From assembly GCA_947489175.1 (NCBI GenBank), contig CANLED010000031.1, positions 1 to 12,268 on the forward strand: DNA of 12,268 bases, given 5' to 3'. The position numbers and the translations under genes are program-made. The stretch comes from Chitinophagaceae bacterium (lineage in GTDB: Bacteria > Bacteroidota > Bacteroidia > Chitinophagales > Chitinophagaceae). Each line of letters starts with the position of its first letter. The stretch's first letter is position 1. Shown piece after piece: positions 1 through 6,127 of this stretch. A model generated the notes under the pieces. It saw only the letters and a list, made by a program, of their open reading frames with translations. It was not told the origin of the DNA and did not search any database.

Positions 1-3000
1 ATTCAAGCTGGTGGCGGTTACGTTGGTATCCATGCAGCTACAGATTGTGAATATACGTGGCCTTGGTATGGTAAACTTTCTGGTGCGTACTTTAAAAGTC
101 ACCCTAAACAACAAATGGCTAAATTAGTTGTAAACGACAAAACCCATGCCAGCACTTCACACCTGCCTGATGTTTGGGAGAGATATGATGAGTGGTACAA
201 CTTCAAAAAAGCACCGGGTGCAGAAGTTAAAGTGCTGATCAGCATCGACGAAAAATCTTATGAAGGTGGTTCAAATGGGGATAGTCATCCAATGGCTTGG
301 TACCATGATTTTGATGGTGGACGCGCTTTTTATACTGAGTTAGGCCACACAAATGAGTCATTTGCAGAACCACTTTATTTGAAACACGTATTGGGTGGAA
401 TTAAATATGCTATTGGCAAAAATGCCAAGCTTGATTATACAAAAGCAAAATCATTGCTTGTTCCTGATGAAGATCGTTTTACCAAAAACGTTCTTGCTTT
501 TGGCGTATTTGATGAACCTACAGAAATGGCTATCCTTCCAAACTTTGACATCCTCATCACCCAGCGAAAGGGAGAAGTGATGTTGTACAGCAATGCTACT
601 AAAAAAGTAACAGAGGTAGGTAAGTTTGATCTTTATTCAAAATCTGGTGTGAAAGGTGTTAATGCTGAAGAAGGTTTGTTGGGAATCACGGCAGATCCAA
701 ATTACGCGAAGAATAACTATATCTACATGTATTATTCTACTAATGATACAGCTGCAAATAGGTTGTCTCGATTTGTTTTTAAAGATGGCAAACTTGACAT
801 GGCTTCAGAGAAGAAAATTATTGACGTTGCCCAAACGAGGTTTATTTGTTGCCATACGGGTGGTTCATTAGCATTTGGTCCAGATGGTTCTTTATACCTT
901 TCAACAGGCGACAACACAACACCTTTCAATCAACCTAATTCAAAATATATCTCAGACGGTTTTGGTCCAATAGATAACCGTGCTGGATTTGAGCAATTTG
1001 ACGGTCGCAGGGGATCAAGCAATACAAATGACTTGCGTGGAAAGGTGTTGCGTCTTAAAATAAATCCAGATGCCACATATTCAATTCCTGAGGGAAACTT
1101 ATTTAAGCCGGGCACACCAAAAACCCGCCCAGAAATTTATGCAATGGGTGCTAGAAACCCTTACCGTATTTCAATCGATAGAAAAAAAGGATTCCTTTAC
1201 TGGGGTGATGTTGGTCCGGATGCCGGAAACGACAAACCTGATGAAAAAGGCTCTCGTGGATATGATGAATTAAACCAAGCACGTAAAGCTGGTTATTTTG
1301 GATATCCTTTGTTCATTGGAAACAACTACCCTTATCGTCAATTCAATTATGAAACTGGTGAAGTGGGAGATTTCTTTGATCCCAAAAAACCAATGAATCT
1401 TTCAAAAAACAATACTGGACTTACAGAACTTCCTCCAGTGAGTCCTGCTTTTATTTGGTACCCTTATGCAAATTCTCCAGACTTTCCTGAAGTAGGAACA
1501 GGGGGAAGAAATGCAATGGCTGGTCCAATATACTATCCTGAATTTTATCCTAAGGAAACACGCTACCCAGATTATTTTACTGGAAAGTTGATGTTTTACG
1601 AGTGGATTAGGGGATGGATTAAAATGGTTTCTATGGATGAAGAGGGAAATTTTCAAAAGATGGAACCCTTTATGCCCAATACCAAATTTAACAGTGCAAT
1701 GGACGTAGAGATAGGACCAGATGGTAGATTTTATGTGTTAGAATATGGTTCAGGATGGTTCTCAAAAAACAAGGATGCTGCCCTTTCACGAATAGAATAC
1801 AATGCCGGAAACAGAGCTCCAAAGGCAACTCTTTCTGTTGGCAAACTATCTGGTTCAATTCCATTTACTGTTAATGTTGACGCTTCTGGTTCTAAAGATC
1901 CGGATAATGATGTACTTACCTATAACTGGAGTTTTGGAAATAGCATCAAGAAAACAACCACAACATCTACAACTTCTTTCACTTTTACGAAAGCAGGTGA
2001 ATATGCAATTTCTGTAGCTGTTAAAGACGCTAAGGGTGCTACAACCAAAAGCGAAACGATAAAGATCTATGCTGGTAACGAGTCTCCATTAGTTGATGTT
2101 AAAATTGCCGCAGGTAATAATTTCTACTACCCAGGTGTGCCTGTTAACTACGCTGTTAATGTTAAGGATAAAGAAGATGGTTCAACAGAAAAAGGTGGTA
2201 TCGATAACAAATCAATTTATGTTAAAGTTGATTATTTAAGTGGACCAGATAAAGCACAAATTGTAGGACATCAGGTTATGAGTGCTTTAAATGAGGGAAG
2301 AAACCTTGCTGCTACCTTAGATTGTAAGGCTTGCCACAAGGAAGAAGAAAAGTCGGTTGGACCGGGATACAAAATGGTTGCGGCAAAATATGAAAAAGAC
2401 CCCAAGGCTAAAGCTTATCTAACCAACAAAATCATCAAAGGTGGTGGTGGTGTTTGGGGTGAAACAGCCATGGCAGCTCACCCTGATCTAAAACAAGATG
2501 AAGCAGATTTGATTGTTGACTGGATTTTAAGCCTAAACAAGAAAGATTCACCATCGCTTCCTTCAAATGGAGCTATCACTCCTACTGATAGCGACATGGG
2601 TCCTGGTAACCTGATGCAAATCACTGCTAGCTATACCGATAAAGGTGGATTTGGCATAAAGCCATTGAGTTCAGCAAACACTGTAACATTGAGAAGTGCA
2701 TTGATAAACATGCCTACCAGCAATGCTGCTGTTAGGGTTGATATAAAAAACTGGAACGAGCACCGAGCAGCATTTTTGAATGGTGATGATGGATGGTTGG
2801 AATTTTCGGATATCAATCTCGATGGGGTAAGTGCAATTGAATTTGGTTACGGTATTCCACAACAGTTGGATAAAGGTTATGTATTGTCTTTGTTCCAGGA
2901 CAGTCCAAATGGAACTAAAATTGGCGAGCTGAAATTGGAAAATGTGAAAGCAACAATGTTCAGTAAATCTGCTGTAGTGTTACAAAATGTGAAGCAAGGT

Positions 3001-3093
3001 GGTCACAAGTTGTTTATGAAGATTCTTAGGGTTGATAAAGCAGAAACCCACAGGTTGGCTACAATTTCAATGAGGTTGGTTCCAAAAAAATAA
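1..3093 (+). CDS. ThuA / PQQ-type sugar dehydrogenase / PKD / cytochrome c fusion protein (5' partial)
   Basis: The frame is open from base 1, so the gene starts upstream; the first ATG (115) is internal. The 1030 visible residues hold several domains. Residues 1-140 are the end of a ThuA (trehalose-utilisation, glutamine-amidotransferase-like) domain, with GGGYVGIHAATD and WPWYGKLSGAYF. About 160-600 is a soluble glucose dehydrogenase-type beta-propeller, with CCHTGGSLAFGPDG, YAMGARNPYRIS and WGDVGPDAG; His285 aligns with the catalytic histidine of this family (inference). About 605-690 is a PKD domain (DASGSKDPDNDVLTYNWSFG). About 755-850 is a class I cytochrome c with heme site CKACH (775-779) and probable axial Met824. 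About 875-1028 is a beta-rich, carbohydrate-binding-module-like C-terminus. The family is normally exported. By inference it oxidises a sugar or polyol outside the inner membrane and passes electrons to its own heme. The substrate is unknown, and the signal peptide lies outside the window. A strong terminator follows. Confidence 0.88.
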   Translation: MQAGGGYVGIHAATDCEYTWPWYGKLSGAYFKSHPKQQMAKLVVNDKTHASTSHLPDVWERYDEWYNFKKAPGAEVKVLISIDEKSYEGGSNGDSHPMAWYHDFDGGRAFYTELGHTNESFAEPLYLKHVLGGIKYAIGKNAKLDYTKAKSLLVPDEDRFTKNVLAFGVFDEPTEMAILPNFDILITQRKGEVMLYSNATKKVTEVGKFDLYSKSGVKGVNAEEGLLGITADPNYAKNNYIYMYYSTNDTAANRLSRFVFKDGKLDMASEKKIIDVAQTRFICCHTGGSLAFGPDGSLYLSTGDNTTPFNQPNSKYISDGFGPIDNRAGFEQFDGRRGSSNTNDLRGKVLRLKINPDATYSIPEGNLFKPGTPKTRPEIYAMGARNPYRISIDRKKGFLYWGDVGPDAGNDKPDEKGSRGYDELNQARKAGYFGYPLFIGNNYPYRQFNYETGEVGDFFDPKKPMNLSKNNTGLTELPPVSPAFIWYPYANSPDFPEVGTGGRNAMAGPIYYPEFYPKETRYPDYFTGKLMFYEWIRGWIKMVSMDEEGNFQKMEPFMPNTKFNSAMDVEIGPDGRFYVLEYGSGWFSKNKDAALSRIEYNAGNRAPKATLSVGKLSGSIPFTVNVDASGSKDPDNDVLTYNWSFGNSIKKTTTTSTTSFTFTKAGEYAISVAVKDAKGATTKSETIKIYAGNESPLVDVKIAAGNNFYYPGVPVNYAVNVKDKEDGSTEKGGIDNKSIYVKVDYLSGPDKAQIVGHQVMSALNEGRNLAATLDCKACHKEEEKSVGPGYKMVAAKYEKDPKAKAYLTNKIIKGGGGVWGETAMAAHPDLKQDEADLIVDWILSLNKKDSPSLPSNGAITPTDSDMGPGNLMQITASYTDKGGFGIKPLSSANTVTLRSALINMPTSNAAVRVDIKNWNEHRAAFLNGDDGWLEFSDINLDGVSAIEFGYGIPQQLDKGYVLSLFQDSPNGTKIGELKLENVKATMFSKSAVVLQNVKQGGHKLFMKILRVDKAETHRLATISMRLVPKK

Positions 3094-3110
3094 ACAAACT
3101 GAAATAATAA

Positions 3111-3140
3111 AAGCCGGGGCTATTTAGCTCCGGCTTTTTT
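3111..3140. terminator. Bidirectional rho-independent terminator between convergent genes
   Basis: An 11-base-pair stem, AAGCCGGGGCT (3111-3121) against AGCTCCGGCTT (3126-3136), has one G-U wobble and an ATTT loop. It is followed by a run of T (3135-3140) on the plus strand. The A-rich left flank gives a weaker U-tract (CTTTTATTATT) on the minus strand, so it can stop transcription from both sides. It lies 18 bases after the dehydrogenase stop. It also contains the stop codon and last codons of the converging TMEM220 gene. Confidence 0.9.
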
Positions 3141-3497
3141 ATGTAAAAAAATATTGATAGTTACTACAATCACGATGATGAGAAGTCCACCAAACTCACG
3201 GGCATTCTCAATCCATGGCTTCGTTGCTTTCATGCTTTGAACTAGATTTTCAGCATTGTATTTACCATACCAATCCATTACTCCGTCCCTAACAAACAGC
3301 AGTTTTAGCGAAAATCCCAAGCAAAAAATAATCGCAGCAGCATGGGCAAAAAAATCATACTTCTTGGTCGCGTTCATGATACAAATAATTGCTGCATAGC
3401 CATAAATAGGTATCCATAAATAAGGATCTGGATCATTATATTGAAGAATGGCAAACAAAGCAAATACCACTGCAAAAATGATATTGAGTTTCTTCAT
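3120..3497 (-). CDS. TMEM220-family small membrane protein
   Basis: This 125-residue protein has four predicted membrane segments (about residues 4-20, 27-41, 49-67 and 103-118). It carries the family's conserved NDPDPYLWIPIYG stretch (21-33) just after the first helix. These features match the transmembrane protein 220 family, which occurs in bacteria and animals and has no established biochemical function. It starts at ATG 3497, only three bases after the stop of the upstream TIM-barrel gene, so the two are almost certainly cotranscribed. Its last codons (HKKAGAK, stop TAG) lie inside the terminator hairpin shared with the convergent dehydrogenase gene. The family call is fairly secure; a role linked to the sugar-related neighbour is only suggested by the operon. 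Confidence 0.8.
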   Translation of the reverse strand: MKKLNIIFAVVFALFAILQYNDPDPYLWIPIYGYAAIICIMNATKKYDFFAHAAAIIFCLGFSLKLLFVRDGVMDWYGKYNAENLVQSMKATKPWIENAREFGGLLIIVIVVTINIFLHKKAGAK

Positions 3498-3500
3498 AGG

Positions 3501-4394
3501 TTATGCGAGGTATTTTATGAGGTTTGACTTGATATAATCTATACTCATTTTGATGCTGTCAAAAGGAGAGCCTGGACAAACATCTTGTTCTACAAAGAAA
3601 TGTTTCATGCCAGAGAGTTCAGCATTTTTGAAGATTGTTGCAAAATCAATAACACCATTTCCTACTTCTGTGAAATTCTTGCCTTCGGTTTTATCCATGT
3701 CTTTAACATGCCATAGGGCAATCCTTCCTTTGTGTTGATTGAACAATGCTATTGGATCTTTACCCGCTTTCATCACCCAGTAAAGGTCAAGCTCAATCTG
3801 CACCAATGAAGGGTCTGTTTCTTTGGTCAAAATATCAAATGGAATTTGTCCATCTATTTCCTGGAACTCAAAATCATGGTTATGGTAACAAAGTTGAATG
3901 CCGGCATCCTTGCATTTTTTGCCTGCAATGTTCAATTCAGCTGCAATTTTTTTGTAGTCATTAATGGATGTGCGTTCTTCAGGCATTAAATAAGCCACTA
4001 CCATGTATTTTTGTCCAATCGCAGCAGCATCAGTTACCGCTTGATCCCAGCCATTCAATATCGTACCTGGTATCTTTTTGTTTCCAAAATTGCCATACAT
4101 GTAATGTCCTGAAGTGGCTTTCATTTTTAATTCAGCTAAAAGGGCTTTGTATTCAGCCGGGTCCATGCCAAAAAATTTCCCGTTATAGCCGAAATTTTCA
4201 ACTTCTTTAAACCCAAGCCCAGCAATTTTTCTGAGGGTTCCTTTGGCATCTTTTGAAATTTCATTTCTAACAGTATAAAGTTGTACGCCAACTTTTTTAT
4301 TTCCTGCAAATGAAAAAGCATTTGCATCTTTTATTAATACTGTACCGGCTGTAAATAAGCCAATTTGTTTGAGTAAACTTCTTCTTGTAATCAT
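3501..4394 (-). CDS. Exported sugar phosphate isomerase/epimerase-like TIM-barrel protein
   Basis: This 297-residue protein belongs to the xylose isomerase-like/AP endonuclease 2 superfamily. The N-terminus has a Tat-type signal, TRRSLLK (residues 3-9), then a hydrophobic stretch and a probable cleavage site after ANA (24-26), so it is probably exported folded. Barrel and metal-site signatures include GVQLYTVR (36-43), EVENFGY (64-70), YHNHDFEF (170-177), IELDLYW (200-206), LWHVKDMD (227-234) and FFVEQD (266-271). The Glu and His residues in these strands are the usual divalent-metal ligands. Family members isomerise or epimerise sugars, polyols or inositol derivatives; the substrate cannot be read from the sequence. 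ATG 4394 is the start because it places the twin-arginine motif at the N-terminus. TMEM220 follows directly in the same operon. Confidence 0.87.
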   Translation of the reverse strand: MITRRSLLKQIGLFTAGTVLIKDANAFSFAGNKKVGVQLYTVRNEISKDAKGTLRKIAGLGFKEVENFGYNGKFFGMDPAEYKALLAELKMKATSGHYMYGNFGNKKIPGTILNGWDQAVTDAAAIGQKYMVVAYLMPEERTSINDYKKIAAELNIAGKKCKDAGIQLCYHNHDFEFQEIDGQIPFDILTKETDPSLVQIELDLYWVMKAGKDPIALFNQHKGRIALWHVKDMDKTEGKNFTEVGNGVIDFATIFKNAELSGMKHFFVEQDVCPGSPFDSIKMSIDYIKSNLIKYLA

Positions 4395-4468
4395 AATGTT
4401 GATTTTACATTTGACGACAATTTAGAATTAATCTCTTGAATTTACCTGATTTCTTTCAATTATTAACT

Positions 4469-4858
4469 TTAATGATTGCAATCGTCGGTATGACAATGAT
4501 CCGCTGTTCTGCACTTTTTGAAGTTGATATAATGTGCAGTTACAATCAATACAACAGCTGGTAACAAAAACCAGATTTGATAAACATGAAAAATTTGCTT
4601 TAAAATCAATAATATCATGCCTAGGCTGAACAATAAAATTGGAATCAAAGTGTGGTGGTGTTTTTTAAAGCCATGCATCAAAGAGTAAATACCAATAGAC
4701 ATCGCTAAGACGATCATCAATATTTCAAAATAAAGGTTATTAATGATGTTGAAGCCCAATATGGGCAAGCTTGTTATAACCAATGGCAACAATGCACAAT
4801 GGATGGCACAGGCTATGGATGCAGTAATCCCTAAAGCGTCATAATTGATTTTAAACAT
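4469..4858 (-). CDS. MerC-domain membrane protein
   Basis: This 129-residue protein has four hydrophobic segments and the MerC-family signature CAIHCALLPLVITSLPILG (17-35), in which Cys17, His20 and Cys21 are potential metal ligands in the first helix. The short C-terminal tail is rich in His and Cys (CRTADHCHTDDCNH, 116-129), suggesting a second metal-binding patch. MerC proteins are inner-membrane mercury transporters, but no mercuric reductase, MerP or MerR gene is visible. By inference from the nearby Fur-type gene, a role with zinc or another physiological metal is more likely. ATG 4858 is preferred over an in-frame TTG at 4873, because that TTG falls inside the promoter -7 element. The gene is divergent from the SCO1 homologue and shares a 100-base control region with it. 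Confidence 0.85.
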   Translation of the reverse strand: MFKINYDALGITASIACAIHCALLPLVITSLPILGFNIINNLYFEILMIVLAMSIGIYSLMHGFKKHHHTLIPILLFSLGMILLILKQIFHVYQIWFLLPAVVLIVTAHYINFKKCRTADHCHTDDCNH

Positions 4859-4870
4859 GGTAAAGAATAG

Positions 4871-4878
4871 CAAATTTA
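4871..4878 (-). promoter_or_regulatory. -7 element of merC-like gene promoter
   Basis: Read on the minus strand this is TAAATTTG, an exact match to the Bacteroidota -7 consensus TAnnTTTG. Transcription would begin only a few bases before ATG 4858, giving a very short leader. No good -33 TTG was found at the usual 17-23 base spacing. The inverted repeat at 4886-4900 sits immediately upstream, where a bound repressor would block polymerase. Confidence 0.6.
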
Positions 4879-4885
4879 AGCATTT

Positions 4886-4900
4886 TGCAACAAAGTTGCA
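4886..4900. promoter_or_regulatory. Putative Fur/Zur-family operator (15-base inverted repeat)
   Basis: TGCAAC-AAA-GTTGCA is a perfect 6-3-6 inverted repeat in the divergent region between the MerC-domain gene and the SCO1-fur pair. Its size and symmetry fit a Fur-superfamily dimer site. It lies 7 bases from the merC -7 element and 34 bases upstream of the sco -7 element. The likely ligand is the repressor encoded at 5557-5985, which would make the locus autoregulated; this is inference. Confidence 0.65.
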
Positions 4901-4934
4901 TTCATCGATTCATATTTATTAACTTTTGCCTGCG

Positions 4935-4942
4935 TACTTTTG
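4935..4942 (+). promoter_or_regulatory. -7 element of sco-fur operon promoter
   Basis: TACTTTTG, followed by CA, is an exact Bacteroidota TAnnTTTG element. It lies 16 bases before ATG 4959, so the leader would be about ten bases long. No clear -33 TTG motif is present at the expected distance. Its position rules out the upstream in-frame TTG at 4926 as the translation start. Confidence 0.6.
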
Positions 4943-4958
4943 CATTATAAATAGTGGT

Positions 4959-5564
4959 ATGACAAAAAAAAGGGTTCTATATCTTGCTTTCTTTGTGGTT
5001 TTATTTGCGGTATTTTACGGTGTACTTACGTATACCACAGATTTTGCCAAAGTAAAGTTGCCTATTCTCAATACCGTGCAGAATTTTTATTTTATCAAAC
5101 AAGATGGATCTAAGGTTTCACAACAAGAAGTAAAGAACAGGGTATATGTTGCGGAGTTTTTCTTTACTACTTGTAAAGGTATTTGTCCTAAAATGAATAA
5201 AAACATGAAGGCCATTTATGAAAAATTCAAAAAAGATTCGAATTTTCTCGTAATATCCCATACTGTAAACCCTAGTACCGACTCTTTACCCATACTAAAT
5301 CATTATGCTGATTCATTGGGTGCTTCTAAAGAAAATTGGTGGTTTGTTACTGGAAGTAAGTCTGATCTTTATAGAGCTGCCCGCGAAAGTTACCTGCTTG
5401 ATGATCCTAAAAATAATTCAAAAAATATCGATGAGCAGTTTTTACATACCCAGTTTTTTACGTTGGTTGATAGACAAGGCCGTGTTAGGGGTGTATATGA
5501 CGGTATTAAAAAGGATGAGGTTGAACAATTAGTTAAAGACATTAATGAACTGATAATTGAATAA
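4959..5564 (+). CDS. SCO1/SenC-family copper chaperone
   Basis: This 201-residue protein has an N-terminal membrane anchor (about residues 5-24) followed by a periplasmic thioredoxin-like domain. It has the SCO copper site: the CxxxC motif TTCKGICPKM with Cys72 and Cys76, and the distant ligand His163 in FLHTQFFTLVD. SCO proteins deliver copper to, or keep reduced the cysteines of, the CuA site of cytochrome c oxidase; some members act more generally in copper or thiol homeostasis. No oxidase subunit genes are in the window, so its partner is unknown. ATG 4959 is chosen because the longer TTG-started frame (4926) begins upstream of the promoter element and would add residues before the membrane anchor. 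The stop overlaps the start of the Fur-type gene by 8 bases, so the two form one operon. Confidence 0.88.
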   Translation: MTKKRVLYLAFFVVLFAVFYGVLTYTTDFAKVKLPILNTVQNFYFIKQDGSKVSQQEVKNRVYVAEFFFTTCKGICPKMNKNMKAIYEKFKKDSNFLVISHTVNPSTDSLPILNHYADSLGASKENWWFVTGSKSDLYRAARESYLLDDPKNNSKNIDEQFLHTQFFTLVDRQGRVRGVYDGIKKDEVEQLVKDINELIIE

Positions 5565-5985
5565 ATTGGAGAAGCAAAGTGATCTTATATTGAAAAACAA
5601 CGGGTTGAGTGTTACTTCAAGTAGAAAAAAGATACTTGAGGTATTTCTAAGTGCAGAAACAGCATTGGAGCACCAAGACATTGAAAAAATTGTCACACAG
5701 TATGATAGGGTAACTATTTATAGAACCCTACAAACATTTTTGGATAAAGGCATCATTCATCCTATTCCAACAACAGATAATTCAATCAAATATGCTGTTT
5801 GCAGTGAAACATGTGTAAAAACTGGTCATCACCATGATAACCATGTTCATTTTTTTTGTGACAAATGTGGGAAAACTGAGTGTTTAGATGATGTTGCAAT
5901 ACCATCTGTTATTTTACCAAGTGGTTATGATATGCATGAAATTAACATGGTAGTAAACGGCACTTGCAAAACATGCCGTGCATAA
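5557..5985 (+). CDS. Fur-family metal-responsive repressor (Fur/Zur-like)
   Basis: This 142-residue protein has a winged-helix DNA-binding half with the recognition-helix sequence YDRVTIYRTLQTFLDKG (49-65) and a C-terminal dimerisation and metal half. Visible metal ligands are GHHHDNHVHFFC (90-101), the structural zinc pair CDKC (101-104) with TCKTC (136-140), and extra cysteines at 82, 86 and 109. Fur-superfamily dimers repress metal-uptake genes when loaded with metal. The motif set is compatible with Fur, Zur or PerR, and the specificity cannot be settled by reading. There is no in-frame ATG before the metal domain and a stop lies just upstream at 5554, so translation must start at TTG 5557 or possibly TTG 5566. 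Starting at 5557 overlaps the sco stop and suggests translational coupling. A likely target is the inverted repeat at 4886-4900. Confidence 0.87.
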   Translation: MNKLEKQSDLILKNNGLSVTSSRKKILEVFLSAETALEHQDIEKIVTQYDRVTIYRTLQTFLDKGIIHPIPTTDNSIKYAVCSETCVKTGHHHDNHVHFFCDKCGKTECLDDVAIPSVILPSGYDMHEINMVVNGTCKTCRA

Positions 5986-6013
5986 AAAAGTCCCGGTGTA
6001 AAAACACCAGGAC
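5984..6013 (-). terminator. Hairpin terminator for the leftward peptidase operon
   Basis: GTCC-C-GGTGT (5990-5999), loop AAAA, and ACACC-A-GGAC (6004-6013) form a nine-pair stem with one C-A mismatch. Read on the minus strand, six T residues (5989-5984) follow, the layout of a rho-independent terminator for the operon ending at 6128. The plus strand has no T-run after the hairpin, so it is a weaker terminator for the fur gene, although the stem may protect that transcript's 3' end. The U-tract overlaps the fur stop codon (5983-5985). Confidence 0.7.
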
Positions 6014-6108
6014 ATTCGTTAAGGCTCTGATTAGTAGCTATTTTATTTCAAGGATGAAAAGTCTTTAGCAAAGATATCATCCTATCCAAAGCCATGCAAA
6101 AATGTGGC

Positions 6109-6126
6109 ATACCATAAAAGTGGTAT
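6109..6126. other. Small hairpin just after the peptidase stop codon
   Basis: ATACCA (6109-6114) pairs with TGGTAT (6121-6126) around a six-base loop, starting two bases past the TAG stop (6128-6130) of the M3 peptidase gene. On the minus strand a five-T run occurs several bases further on. It could be a weak first terminator or an RNA 3'-end stabiliser. The rest of 6014-6127 shows no open reading frame or other clear element. Confidence 0.4.
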
Positions 6127-6127
6127 C

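Noticed and set aside
4417..4424. Minus-strand TAAATTGT as a promoter element for the TIM-barrel gene
   Set aside because: It is an imperfect match to TAnnTTTG with no -33 motif at the right spacing; a promoter in this 75-base gap is likely but not identifiable.
4474..4483. Palindrome GATTGCAATC resembling half of the putative operator
   Set aside because: It lies within the last codons of the MerC-domain gene, lacks the 6-3-6 spacing and has no promoter next to it.
4859..4873. In-frame TTG extension of the MerC-domain protein
   Set aside because: The TTG lies inside the TAnnTTTG promoter element, so it would not be in the transcript; ATG 4858 is the better start.
4926..4958. In-frame TTG extension of the SCO1 homologue
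   Set aside because: It starts upstream of the -7 element at 4935-4942 and adds residues ahead of the membrane anchor; ATG 4959 fits the family.
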